Shown here piece by piece: positions 34,257 to 43,428 of a DNA stretch of 58,162 nucleotides (position 1 is its first letter; every line of letters starts with the position of its first letter). The notes beneath the pieces were generated by a model. The model saw nothing but the letters and a program-made list of their open reading frames with translations, was not told where the DNA came from and did no database searches. The translations under genes and the position numbers were made by a program. Source of the stretch: Hespellia stercorisuis DSM 15480 (GTDB taxonomy: Bacteria; Bacillota; Clostridia; Lachnospirales; Lachnospiraceae); contig NZ_FQZY01000026.1 in assembly GCF_900142165.1 (NCBI RefSeq), forward strand, positions 1 through 58,162. Direction: 5' to 3'.

Positions 34257-34526
34257 AAATAAGGCTCCCGTCCTGCAATAGGACGAAAGCCTTTCATTTC
34301 GTTTCACCACCTGTTACATGCACTCCGGATTCACCTTTTATGCGCGTTCCCTTTAACGGCGGAACACCGTCAGCACCTACCTGTATTGACGATCTGTCTT
34401 CTTCGGCACTGCAACTCGGAAGTGATTTTCAGACATACCTTACTCGCACCGGGCTCCCACCGCCCCCGGCTCGCTTTGCCTTTGTGGTATCTCTTACTGT
34501 CTTCGTCATCGTCTTTTAGATATTCC
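34257..34526 (-). ncRNA. T-box leader of ileS
   Basis: The minus strand upstream of ileS has the parts of a T-box riboswitch. Stem I includes GAAAATCACTTCC, where AUC would be the isoleucine specifier. The conserved late element AACAGGTGGTGAAAC (34301-34315) contains the UGGU bulge that pairs with the tRNA ACCA end. It is followed by a terminator stem (GGCTTTCGTCC / GGACGGGAGCC, 34261-34293) and then ATTTT. Uncharged tRNA-Ile would stabilise the antiterminator and switch on ileS. Confidence 0.8.
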
Positions 34527-34531
34527 TCGTC

Positions 34532-34560
34532 ATTATAGACAACTTGACCCTAAAAGTCAA
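34532..34560 (-). promoter_or_regulatory. ileS promoter, -35 inside the end of the kinase gene
   Basis: TTGACT (34555-34560) and TATAAT (34532-34537) are 17 bases apart on the minus strand. The -35 overlaps the last codons of the histidine kinase gene. Confidence 0.75.
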
Positions 34561-36985
34561 GTCCCAATGTCACCGTAACCCTGAACAAATCGCCATCCAG
34601 ATACAGATTGAACTCACCGCCCATCAGCTCTGTCAGACTCTGGGCGATGGACAGCCCCAGTCCGCTTCCCTCGGTGCTTCGGGATACGTCCCCGCGGATA
34701 AACCGCTCGGTCAATTCATCGGCCGAGATATTCAGCGGCTCCTCGGAAATGTTCTTCAGGGCGAACGACGCCTTTTTCCCGTCCACACTCAGATCTGCAT
34801 AGATCCGGGTTCCCGGCATAGCGTACTTCGCCGCATTGCCGTAAATATTATCCAGCACTCTCGAAAGCCTCCTGCCGTCCACCCGGACAATCACCGGCTC
34901 CTCCGGCAGATGCTTCACCAGCGTCAGGTTTTTATCCGCGAACTTCTCCGCGAACTCGCCCTCCACCTGGTTGATCAGCTCCACCAGATTCAGATTCATA
35001 TACTCCAGTGTAATGTTTCCGCTGCTCAGCTTCGACGCTTCTACCACATCCTCCGTCAATTGCTTGAGCCTTGCAGCCTTCGTCTCCAGCACCTGGATGT
35101 ACCCCTGGATCTTCGGGTCCTGGATATTCTCCCGCTTCAGCAGATCCACATAGTTTATAATAGAAGTAAGTGGTGTCTTGATGTCGTGGGATACATTGGT
35201 GATGAGGTCCGTCTTCATCCGCTCGCTCTTCATGCTCTCATCCACCGCTCGCTGCAGACCACCGCCGATATTGTTCACCAGCTCCGCCTGTCTGAGGCTG
35301 TCTCCGGAGAGACCATCGAGAGGGATCTGATACGACACATTGCCCTCGGCAATCTCCTGGATCCCCCGTCGTACCTTTTCCTTCGCCATCGCTTCCCGCA
35401 GCAGCCAGATCATTGCAGCCCCATCGACGATGATCGTGATCAGAAGCCACATCCCACTGGACGGCCTGTTGGTGAACGCGATCATGTTCACCAGGAATAC
35501 GCCCGCCGACGCCAGAGCAATCTTCCACACCGATCTCCGGTTTCTCCAGAATGCTCTCAGACTCCTCAGCATCCGCCCGATCAGCCTGCAGAACTTCCGC
35601 AAAATGCTGTACTCCCACAGATTGCCTGCTTTGATTCTGCGGACAATGCTGAGATACCCCGGAATCCAGGTGCACAGTCCGATTAGAATTCCAAGCTCTG
35701 TCCAGATCCGGTCAAACCGGTAGAGATGCAGCTCATCGTCCCTGTTCGTTCTTCCTGCGGTCACTATGAGCCATACTGCGCCGATGAGGAACAATATGCC
35801 GGTGATTACCAGCGCGACGATCAGCGGCATTACATATTTCCCATAGTTCTCGTAATTATCGGCTTCTTCGTAGTAGCTGTCCTGAATCGGAAGCTTCGTG
35901 TTCACCGCCACCGCGTACGTATAGTCTACATCCTTCGCGACCTTATAATGGCTGACCCTCTTCCAGTCACCCGCAGTCGTCTGTACATTCGTCTGGAACG
36001 CATCCAGATTATTGGCCGTCACCACATAGGCGCCCAGCTTCTTCAGGTCTTCTATGCTTGCATCCGCCTGCGCGTAATCCGTGTATGCCTTGCGGTTCGT
36101 GTAGACCTTCTTGTTCGTCCGGTCCACCAGAATATAGGCCAGATTGGTATTTCCCTCCGAATATTTGCTCTCTATATCCGTGTAGCTTTCCTTATCCCGG
36201 ATTAGCGTCAGCAGGGCCTCGTTAACATAATCATACATCTGCGAGAGCTTTCCATTCCACTCCGCATTCTCATTGGCGATATCCAGAAGCGTCTTCCCAT
36301 CCTCCGTCTTGTATCTTTCATTGATCGCCTCATCCATACTCCAGAATGAAGTATAAACCGTCTCACCATCCTTGTTCTTCACCAGAACGTCTGACCCGGA
36401 CTCGTTTATCATATAGCTGTTCTGAAGATCATACATGATCTCCGAGGTCTCCCTCTCATTCAGGTCATCTACCAGATTCAGTGTCTGATCCGCGACCAGC
36501 TTCCGAAATTCTGCAAATGTATAGTAGTGATACGTATCATCCGGCTTCTGGCAGACAACTACAACTTCCTCTGAATCCATGTAATTGTATCCATTGCCCT
36601 CCCCGCTCCACGCCTCCAGATCACCCAGCTTATAGGCAATTCCGGATGTATTCTTTCCAGTGATGGTCCCGTCCTTCACATAGGCCTCCACATCGACGAT
36701 CTTTTTCGCATCATACTTCCCGTCCGTCTCGACGTTGCGCTTTACATCAATATTGTTCAGCACATTCAGGCCATCCATGTTTATCTGATCCGCAAATGCT
36801 TTCGTGTCCGTGTAGTTCTGGCTCTTCGCATCCCGGATATCAGAAATGCTGCTGAATGCAACATTCCCGCTGTTCGCCGACAAGACGATTACCCAGCCGA
36901 AAAAAACCACAAATACTGCATGCACCGCTATCATCCAGAAGCCCTTTACTCCCGCACTTCTGTACCAATATTTTTTTTCTGTCAT
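34550..36985 (-). CDS. Sensor histidine kinase with large extracytoplasmic domain
   Basis: The protein has 811 residues. ATG 36985 (MTEKKYWYRSAG) has AAGGGAAGG upstream. One transmembrane helix (about 16-38) is followed by a large external domain up to about 385, then several membrane helices (about 390-415, 440-460, 500-550). The cytoplasmic part has a HAMP-like linker, the H-box NVSHDIKTPLTSI, and an ATP-binding domain with NIYGNAAKYA and GSGLGLSIA. It follows its response regulator by 29 bases. The signal is not evident. This domain layout is common among Firmicute kinases that sense envelope or antimicrobial peptide stress. Confidence 0.9.
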   Translation of the reverse strand: MTEKKYWYRSAGVKGFWMIAVHAVFVVFFGWVIVLSANSGNVAFSSISDIRDAKSQNYTDTKAFADQINMDGLNVLNNIDVKRNVETDGKYDAKKIVDVEAYVKDGTITGKNTSGIAYKLGDLEAWSGEGNGYNYMDSEEVVVVCQKPDDTYHYYTFAEFRKLVADQTLNLVDDLNERETSEIMYDLQNSYMINESGSDVLVKNKDGETVYTSFWSMDEAINERYKTEDGKTLLDIANENAEWNGKLSQMYDYVNEALLTLIRDKESYTDIESKYSEGNTNLAYILVDRTNKKVYTNRKAYTDYAQADASIEDLKKLGAYVVTANNLDAFQTNVQTTAGDWKRVSHYKVAKDVDYTYAVAVNTKLPIQDSYYEEADNYENYGKYVMPLIVALVITGILFLIGAVWLIVTAGRTNRDDELHLYRFDRIWTELGILIGLCTWIPGYLSIVRRIKAGNLWEYSILRKFCRLIGRMLRSLRAFWRNRRSVWKIALASAGVFLVNMIAFTNRPSSGMWLLITIIVDGAAMIWLLREAMAKEKVRRGIQEIAEGNVSYQIPLDGLSGDSLRQAELVNNIGGGLQRAVDESMKSERMKTDLITNVSHDIKTPLTSIINYVDLLKRENIQDPKIQGYIQVLETKAARLKQLTEDVVEASKLSSGNITLEYMNLNLVELINQVEGEFAEKFADKNLTLVKHLPEEPVIVRVDGRRLSRVLDNIYGNAAKYAMPGTRIYADLSVDGKKASFALKNISEEPLNISADELTERFIRGDVSRSTEGSGLGLSIAQSLTELMGGEFNLYLDGDLFRVTVTLGLDF

Positions 36986-37014
36986 TGTTTCCTTCCCTTT
37001 CCGATCTTCTGCCG

Positions 37015-37716
37015 TCACCTTCCGGCTTTCTCGATCTTATATCCGACTCCCCACACCACCTTCAGATAGCGCGGATCCTTAGGGTTGATTTCGATTTTCT
37101 CCCGTATGTGGCGAATGTGTACAGCCACCGTATTGTCTGCTCCGATGGCCTCCTCGTTCCAGATTGCCTCATAAATCTGCTCTATTGAAAATACTCTCCC
37201 CTGATTTTTAACAAGCAGCAGTAAAATGTTATACTCGATGGGCGTCAGCTTTACCCTGTCCCCATCCATAGTCACCTCTTTGAGCATGTCATCAATGGTG
37301 AGTCCTCCCACCGTGTAGACCTCCGCCTTTGTACTGTCCACATTGGACCCAAGCTGGGTGTAACGGCGCAGCTGGGATTTCACCCGCGCAACCAGCTCCA
37401 GCGGATTGAACGGCTTTGTCACATAATCGTCCGCCCCTACGTTCAGTCCCAAAATCTTGTCCGCATCCTCCGACTTTGCTGAGAGGATAATGATCGGAAT
37501 CGCATTTTCCTCCCGAATCTTCAGTGTTGCACGGATCCCATCCAGTTTTGGCATCATGATATCCATGACCAGCAGATGGATCTCCTCTTTTTTTAATACC
37601 TCCAGCGCCTCTATGCCGTCGTAGGCCTTGTACACGCCGTAACCCTCCTGGGTCAGATATATCTCAATTGCTTCTACAATTTCTTTGTCATCGTCACATA
37701 CTAATATGTTGTACAT
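37015..37716 (-). CDS. OmpR-family response regulator
   Basis: The protein has 233 residues. ATG 37716 is chosen for AGGAGGTGATG. The receiver domain has the acidic pair CDDD, the phosphorylated Asp in LLVMDIMMPKLDG, and the Lys in YVTKPFNPLELVAR. The C-terminal winged helix (about 135-230) ends with the typical KVVWGVGYKIEK. It is in an operon with the histidine kinase downstream. Confidence 0.95.
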   Translation of the reverse strand: MYNILVCDDDKEIVEAIEIYLTQEGYGVYKAYDGIEALEVLKKEEIHLLVMDIMMPKLDGIRATLKIREENAIPIIILSAKSEDADKILGLNVGADDYVTKPFNPLELVARVKSQLRRYTQLGSNVDSTKAEVYTVGGLTIDDMLKEVTMDGDRVKLTPIEYNILLLLVKNQGRVFSIEQIYEAIWNEEAIGADNTVAVHIRHIREKIEINPKDPRYLKVVWGVGYKIEKAGR

Positions 37717-37907
37717 CTTCTCATCACCTCCTCTACAGTATACAGGATATCTCATATTTTTTAAGACTCAATCTTGTATTTTCTTATAATTTTCTTAAGA
37801 ATGTAAATAATGTATAAATAATAACAGCCGGATGGCCCCTAACGTTTTGACCCCAACGCCGGATTATGTTAGAATAACCTCAATACAACTTGATTGGGGA
37901 TGTTAAA

Positions 37908-38444
37908 ATGTTTGACTATACAAAAAAAGAGTCGATCACATATAAATTCTCCTGGGATCAACTGGGCGATATTGCCATCGGCCGGGAGAATCTCGGGGCC
38001 CAGATGCCGGTCACCGTATACCGGCTGCTGGAATACTGTATCAAAGAGGTTCTGGAGGAAGACTACGGAAAAGAACAGATGCACCGCATTTTCCAGAAGG
38101 CCGGAATAATTGCCGGACGTGAGCTCGCTCATAACCTGCTGGATCTGTCTGTGGACATCCATACATTTTTCGGACAGCTTCAGGACGTTCTGAAGAATAT
38201 GCAGGTCGGGATTCTGCGCGTGGAAAAAATTGACGAGAGCACCGGCACGATTTACGTGACCGTTGCCGAAGACCTGGACTGCTCCGGCCTTCCGGTCACC
38301 GGGGAGACGGTCTGTTTCTATGACGAAGGCCTGATCAAGGGGGTTCTGGATACCTACACCAACTGCTCCTACACGGTCGAGGAGATCGACTGTTGGTCGA
38401 CCGGTGCCCGGGTTTGTCGTTTTCGCGCCAATAAAGAAGCGTAA
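37908..38444 (+). CDS. V4R domain protein
   Basis: The protein has 178 residues, with ATG 37908 after GGGGATG. It matches the V4R (4-vinyl reductase) small-molecule-binding domain: RLLEYCIKEVLEEDYGKEQM, a central GIIAGRELA, and a C-terminal Cys-containing CFYDEGLIKGVLDTY with VEEIDCWSTGARVCRF. Such domains bind ligands or metals and often control partner proteins. The diguanylate cyclase gene begins 38 bases downstream, so this may be its sensor. Confidence 0.8.
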   Translation: MFDYTKKESITYKFSWDQLGDIAIGRENLGAQMPVTVYRLLEYCIKEVLEEDYGKEQMHRIFQKAGIIAGRELAHNLLDLSVDIHTFFGQLQDVLKNMQVGILRVEKIDESTGTIYVTVAEDLDCSGLPVTGETVCFYDEGLIKGVLDTYTNCSYTVEEIDCWSTGARVCRFRANKEA

Positions 38445-38482
38445 TTTGCAACATAATCAGTGTTATTTATGAGGGAAACATT

Positions 38483-39703
38483 ATGAACGAAAAGGAAAAG
38501 TTGCTTATTTTCATTGACTATATCACCCACGAATATGGCGGCGAACAGGTCGATACAGACGATTTTCACGATGAATACCGTGAGATTGCGATCGCTCTGA
38601 ACCATTTGAGCGCAGCGCTGCACGAGGCCATGAGCTTTGCCGCCGCTATCGCAGCCGGAGATCTCGACGTCGAAGCTCCGTCCAGAGAAAATCTGCTGTG
38701 CGGCCCTTTTCGTGCACTCAGGTCCAGTCTTTCCCATCTGACGTGGCAAAGCCAGCGGGTTGCCGCCGGTGACTACAGCCAGCAGGTAGATTTTATGGGA
38801 GAATTTTCTGATGCATTCAACAACATGATCCGGCAGCTTGAACTGCGGGAGCAGCAGCTTGTGGAAGTCACCAGGCAGGAAACCCTGCGCGCACAGGAGA
38901 TGAAGGACAACAATGAACTCCTGATGTACATCACCGATCGGATCGAGGACTGGATCATCGTGATCGACAGCATTTCCCACGATGCACTTTTCCTGAACAG
39001 TGCCGCACAGCATGGTATTCGTGATTATGAACTGGATCTGGACCGCACCTGCCAGACGCTGTACAGCGACCGGCGCACCCCGCACACCAAATCCTGGGAT
39101 ATCTCGCTGACCGGCAAGTCGCGTTATGATTTTTCTGTCAGCAAATTTCAGATGCAGTGGAAGGGAACCTCTTCTTATTTATATATTCTGCAGGACATCA
39201 CCCAGCAGAATGAGAAAATCCGTGAGATGGAGCTGCTCGCTTATCGCGATCCGGCTACAAAGCTGTACAACCGGCGTTACTGTCTGCAGCTTCTCGATTC
39301 TATGCTGCAGTGCCGGGTTCCGTTTACCCTGTGCTTTATCGATCTGAATAACCTGAAGATGATCAACGACGTGTACGGGCATACCGCCGGAGACGAGTAC
39401 ATTCTTCTGGTCGCCAACACGCTGACGAATATGCTCCGGCGCGACGACGTCATCTGCCGTTTTGGCGGCGATGAGATGATTGCCATTCTCCATTACTGTG
39501 ATGCCGGATTGGCCCGCAAACACATGCAGCGTATTCAGGACGCACTGTTCACCACCGGGAGCGAACATTCCCGCAATTATTCGATTAGCTACGGAATCAT
39601 CGAAAATAAGAATACCTTCTCTTCTTCCCGGGCACTGCTCGATGAAGCCGACAGGCGGATGTATGCGTTCAAGCAGAACTTTAAGCAGGAACACTCATTG
39701 TAA
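38483..39703 (+). CDS. Diguanylate cyclase with HAMP and PAS-like domains
   Basis: The protein has 406 residues and no membrane segment. A HAMP-like region (about 55-120, with AAGDLDVEAP and AAGDYSQQVDFMGEF) is followed by a PAS-like domain (about 135-235) and a GGDEF domain (about 245-400). The active loop reads RFGGDEMIAI, so the fifth motif residue is Met instead of Phe. The Asp and Glu needed for catalysis remain. RDPATKLYNRRY and DLNNLKMINDVYGHTAGD are typical. It should make cyclic di-GMP, perhaps in response to the V4R protein. Cyclic di-GMP often controls pili and adhesion. Confidence 0.92.
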   Translation: MNEKEKLLIFIDYITHEYGGEQVDTDDFHDEYREIAIALNHLSAALHEAMSFAAAIAAGDLDVEAPSRENLLCGPFRALRSSLSHLTWQSQRVAAGDYSQQVDFMGEFSDAFNNMIRQLELREQQLVEVTRQETLRAQEMKDNNELLMYITDRIEDWIIVIDSISHDALFLNSAAQHGIRDYELDLDRTCQTLYSDRRTPHTKSWDISLTGKSRYDFSVSKFQMQWKGTSSYLYILQDITQQNEKIREMELLAYRDPATKLYNRRYCLQLLDSMLQCRVPFTLCFIDLNNLKMINDVYGHTAGDEYILLVANTLTNMLRRDDVICRFGGDEMIAILHYCDAGLARKHMQRIQDALFTTGSEHSRNYSISYGIIENKNTFSSSRALLDEADRRMYAFKQNFKQEHSL

Positions 39704-39820
39704 CACCCCGATGGAGCTCTGACAGGATTTCGAGAATTTACCGAGTATCATTTGATGTATCGATCAGACAAGGGAAAAGTCGCGCGTATGTGCGCATTCC
39801 CCTATAGATTTGTTTAAAAG

Positions 39821-39857
39821 AACCCCTGCAGAATGTCTGCGGGGGTTTTGTTTTTAT
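39821..39857 (+). terminator. Terminator after the diguanylate cyclase gene
   Basis: AACCCCTGCAG and CTGCGGGGGTT form an 11-bp stem followed by TTTTGTTTTT. In the same 297-base gap, a small perfect hairpin GATAGTTG/CAACTATC lies at 39924-39944. Nothing else is seen there. Confidence 0.85.
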
Positions 39858-40000
39858 GTATTGGATTGAGAGTAAAGCGCGGCATCCTGAGTTTCCCCAG
39901 AATGCCTTTACTTTATGAGGGGGGATAGTTGTTTACCAACTATCTAAAACTTAGTATACTTCGAAAATGTGTTCAAAGTATGTTCAAAATATGAAAGATT

Positions 40001-40930
40001 TTAAAACTTCTTACTTTCCAGCCATTGATACAGATCCTCATACACGGACGCCCGATCCGTCTCATTCAGCAATTCATGGCGGTCTCCGGGATATAGCTTG
40101 ATGCTGACATCCTGCATTCCGTGCGCAATATATTTTTTATATAATTTTGTAACGCCGGCGCCAAAGCCTCCGACCGGATCATCCTCTCCCGACACAAAAA
40201 AGACAGGAAGTGTCCGCGGAACCATCGCAAAGCTTTCTTTTTTCTTCGTTTTGAGCATTCCGTTGAACATGTGATAATACGCGTTGACTGTGAACCCGAA
40301 GGAACAGAGCGGGTCATTGACATACTTCTCCCGCAGCTCCCGGTCGCTGGTCACCCAGTCTGCTCGGGTCTCGGCCGGCTTGAACTTTTTGTTGTAAGTG
40401 CCGAATGCCATCTTGTTGACCAGTCTGCTCTGATAATGCCATCCTCTGAAAATAGAATCGATTCTGCACAGACTTTTTCCCGTACGCAGTGCAAGCTTCG
40501 GCATCTCACGCGGGGTTCCCATGATGATCACACCGGCCAGTCCCTTTCCGTACATCTGAATGTACTGGCGCAGCAGCGCTGATCCCATACTGTGTCCCAA
40601 TATAAAATAGGGTACCGAAGGATACTTTTTAGCCGTCCGCTGCCGCAGTGTATGAATATCTCCAATCACACAGGCATTGCCGTACTTCGCCGCGAAGAAT
40701 CCGTACTCCGACTTACTCTGCACGGACTTTCCGTGACCAAGATGATCATTTCCCACTACATAGTAGCCGTGTGCGCACAAAAATGAGGCAAAACCGTCGT
40801 ACCGGTCAATGTACTCTACCATACCGTGACATATCTGCAGTACCGCCTTCACTTCCCCTTCCGGTTTCCATTCAATTGTATGAATCTCGGTATTCCCATC
40901 CTTCGACGGGTAGTAAAATTCATCTTTCAT
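40001..40930 (-). CDS. Alpha/beta hydrolase, monoacylglycerol lipase-like
   Basis: The protein has 309 residues. The nucleophile elbow is FILGHSMGSALLR, the oxyanion region ICHGMVEYIDRYDGFASFL, the acid VSGEDDPVGGFG and the catalytic His in PGDRHELLNE. This pattern matches Firmicute lysophospholipase / monoacylglycerol lipase-like enzymes (serine aminopeptidase S33 fold). There is no signal peptide, so it is cytoplasmic. It follows the citrate synthase gene by 10 bases. Confidence 0.9.
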   Translation of the reverse strand: MKDEFYYPSKDGNTEIHTIEWKPEGEVKAVLQICHGMVEYIDRYDGFASFLCAHGYYVVGNDHLGHGKSVQSKSEYGFFAAKYGNACVIGDIHTLRQRTAKKYPSVPYFILGHSMGSALLRQYIQMYGKGLAGVIIMGTPREMPKLALRTGKSLCRIDSIFRGWHYQSRLVNKMAFGTYNKKFKPAETRADWVTSDRELREKYVNDPLCSFGFTVNAYYHMFNGMLKTKKKESFAMVPRTLPVFFVSGEDDPVGGFGAGVTKLYKKYIAHGMQDVSIKLYPGDRHELLNETDRASVYEDLYQWLESKKF

Positions 40931-40940
40931 ATTGTGCCCT

Positions 40941-42311
40941 CTATCTGTCGTCTAATTTTACATATTCGCGATGCTCTGCCAAAGGCTTATAAGCCGGACG
41001 AATGATCTTATCTACATTCTTGAGCTCCTCTAAGCGGTGCGCACTCCAGCCCACGATTCGAGCCGTAGCAAATATCGGTGTATACAGCTCCGGCGGAAGC
41101 CCCAGCATGCCGTACACAAGACCGCTGTAGAAATCTACGTTGGCATTAACACCTTTATATATCTTACGTTTTTCTCCGATCACTTCCGGTGCCATGTGCT
41201 CAACCATCTCGTAGAGCGCATACTCCCTCTCACAGCCCTTCTCCGTTGCAAGCTGTTTTACGAACTTTTTAAAGATCTCCGCTCTCGGGTCGGAAACAGA
41301 ATAGATTGCATGGCCCATTCCATAGATCAGACCTTTTTTGTCAAATGCTTTCCGGTCCAGCAGATCCATCAGATACTGATGTACCGCATCCTTATCCGTC
41401 CAGTCAGACAGCTGTGATTTCATATCCTCAAACATCTGCGTCACCTTTACATTGGCTCCGCCGTGCTTTGGTCCCTTCAGAGATGCCATCGCCGCCGCGA
41501 TCGTCGAGTACGTATCCGTACCGGACGAGGTGACTACGTGGGTGGTAAATGTAGAGTTGTTACCGCCGCCGTGATCCATGTGAAGCACCAGCGCCATGTC
41601 GAGAATCTTCGCCTCCAGCTTCGTGTACTTGCGGTCCTCGCGCAGCATCATCAGAATATTTTCCGCGGTGGACAGCTCCGGTGACGGTGCGTAGATGAAC
41701 AAATCCTCTCCCATGCGGTAATTGTATGCAAGATACCCGTAGATCATCAGCATCGGAAACTGTGCGATCAGATTCAGACTCTGTCTCAGCACGTTCGGAA
41801 TGCTGGTGTCGTCTGCCTTGTCATCATACGTGTATAAATTCAAGATAGACCGGGACAGACTGTTCATCATGTCCCTGCTCGGCGCCTTCATAATAATGTC
41901 GCGCACGAACGTCGGCGGCAGCGTCCTCCGCTCAACCAGTGTCTCGTGGAACTCCTGCAGCTCCTGATCGTTCGGCAGTTCCCCGAACAAAAGCAGATAG
42001 GCCGTCTCCTCAAACCCGTAGTGATCAGCTTCCAGAAATCCATTCACAATGTCCTTAATGTTATATCCTCTGTAATAAAGATTACCGGGGCACGGAACTT
42101 CTTCGCCGTTCACGATCTTCTTTGCACATACATCCGATATATTCGTAAGCCCCGCCAGAACGCCCTTACCGTTTAAGTCACGGAGTCCTCTCTTCACCTC
42201 ATATTGTGTGTAAAGCTCTTTGTCAATCGCATTATTTTTCTCGCATAAAGAAGCCAGTTTATTGATCTTGGGAGTGTTCGTAAATAATATTGTCTCAGTT
42301 GAATCCTTCAT
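40941..42311 (-). CDS. gltA: Citrate synthase
   Basis: The protein has 456 residues. ATG 42311 is chosen for GGAAGGAGA. It condenses acetyl-CoA and oxaloacetate to citrate. Active-site histidines are in LHMDHGGGNNSTFT and YGMGHAIYSVSDPRAE, with the conserved GPKHGGAN between. It is the longer form common in Lachnospiraceae. In these anaerobes citrate synthase usually feeds glutamate synthesis through a partial cycle. No aconitase or isocitrate dehydrogenase gene is adjacent. Confidence 0.95.
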   Translation of the reverse strand: MKDSTETILFTNTPKINKLASLCEKNNAIDKELYTQYEVKRGLRDLNGKGVLAGLTNISDVCAKKIVNGEEVPCPGNLYYRGYNIKDIVNGFLEADHYGFEETAYLLLFGELPNDQELQEFHETLVERRTLPPTFVRDIIMKAPSRDMMNSLSRSILNLYTYDDKADDTSIPNVLRQSLNLIAQFPMLMIYGYLAYNYRMGEDLFIYAPSPELSTAENILMMLREDRKYTKLEAKILDMALVLHMDHGGGNNSTFTTHVVTSSGTDTYSTIAAAMASLKGPKHGGANVKVTQMFEDMKSQLSDWTDKDAVHQYLMDLLDRKAFDKKGLIYGMGHAIYSVSDPRAEIFKKFVKQLATEKGCEREYALYEMVEHMAPEVIGEKRKIYKGVNANVDFYSGLVYGMLGLPPELYTPIFATARIVGWSAHRLEELKNVDKIIRPAYKPLAEHREYVKLDDR

Positions 42312-42510
42312 AGCAGTTCTCCTTCCCTTTTTCGCCGTCCGCATAATTCAAAGTGGATATTCCTCTCTCCACTGGCACCATCGGTATAAAATCCTCGCGT
42401 GGCTCAATCATGCAGCAGTTCATACTGGTTTTATGATATCTACTCTATTATACTTTAAAACCGGGGTTTGTACAATTAACTAAGTATAAAAACTTTGTGA
42501 ACTCCCTTCA

Positions 42511-42589
42511 GGGACAGGTTAAAACGGCAATTGGGGACGTAGCAAAGTGTCACTTTGCTACGTCCCCAATTGCCGTTTTAACCTGTCCC
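42511..42589. repeat. REP palindrome copy 2
   Basis: A perfect palindrome: two 39-base arms around a single T. It starts GGGACAGGTT, has the shared core CAATTGGGGACGTAGCAAAG and ends AACCTGTCCC. It lies between the cvpA-like gene and citrate synthase, so on the minus strand it can act as a 3' hairpin of cvpA or a leader structure for gltA. Confidence 0.95.
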
Positions 42590-42617
42590 CAATCGTCCAT
42601 TCCGCGAAAAGCGCGGT

Positions 42618-43418
42618 CTACATCAGCGCATCCAGAATCGGATTATTGCTATACAAAAAGCTCAGAAACGCATTGGCGTCAATCATTTTAAAGCACGTCG
42701 TTCCGATTGGCGTCGTGTAGATCGGCGTCAAAATCAGAAAGAAGATCCACACAATCACCAGTGCCGTCACACCACCTGCAAGCGCACCTGTGATTCTCGT
42801 CGCAAATCCCAGCACCGGAAGATCTGATACAATATCCACCGCCACGATCAGCGCGCGCACGATCACTGTGACCAGGATAAATGTAATCAGAAATGCCAGA
42901 ATGTTAATAATAACATCAGATATAAAGGTCGCAATGTACCCCGGAAAATCCGACACTCCCAGCTTGCTGTATGACTCTGAATTGTTGTTCTCAAGCAGCG
43001 CACTCTTTAAAAAGTCCGGCACCTCCGACGCCTCAATTGCCTTGATCTGCTGGTCTTTCGGGATTGCTCCCAGGAGCCCCGCCACATCATCAATGTCGAT
43101 ATCGAGATTATTCAAATCCAGGCCGGCCAGCTCATCTGTGTTATAGTCCGCCAGTGCCGTCCCGCTCAGATCACTTCCCAGCAACGTCTCCGTCGTGATA
43201 GACGGTGTAAATAATTTGACACACTGGGTCTCTACCATCGCATCGATCGGTGTCCACTTGTGCATCATCTTCGCCGCGTAAGGGGAAATGAACATCACCA
43301 GCACAATGGTTGCAATCGTCGCCACGAGTGAAACGCCCATGCGTAGAATCCCCTTCACATAACCGACAATAATACATATTAAGAATAAGATTCCTACTCC
43401 AATTGCCATCCAGTTCAT
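42618..43418 (-). CDS. CvpA family membrane protein
   Basis: The protein has 266 residues and a ribosome site (AAAGGAG). It has hydrophobic segments at about 3-22, 28-50, 165-190 and 208-235. The opening (MAIGVGILFLICIIVGYVKG, then RMGVSLVATIATIV) and the late GFATRITGALAGG are the CvpA pattern. The middle loop is outside the membrane. CvpA was named for colicin V production in E. coli. In Firmicutes its role is unclear, with envelope or division links. It follows the DUF5711-like gene by 10 bases. Confidence 0.85.
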   Translation of the reverse strand: MNWMAIGVGILFLICIIVGYVKGILRMGVSLVATIATIVLVMFISPYAAKMMHKWTPIDAMVETQCVKLFTPSITTETLLGSDLSGTALADYNTDELAGLDLNNLDIDIDDVAGLLGAIPKDQQIKAIEASEVPDFLKSALLENNNSESYSKLGVSDFPGYIATFISDVIINILAFLITFILVTVIVRALIVAVDIVSDLPVLGFATRITGALAGGVTALVIVWIFFLILTPIYTTPIGTTCFKMIDANAFLSFLYSNNPILDALM

Positions 43419-43428
43419 GGTTTCTCCT

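Noticed and set aside
34544-35686. A 380-codon plus-strand open frame opposite the histidine kinase
   Set aside because: It overlaps a clear kinase in antisense, has no ribosome site and matches no domain pattern.
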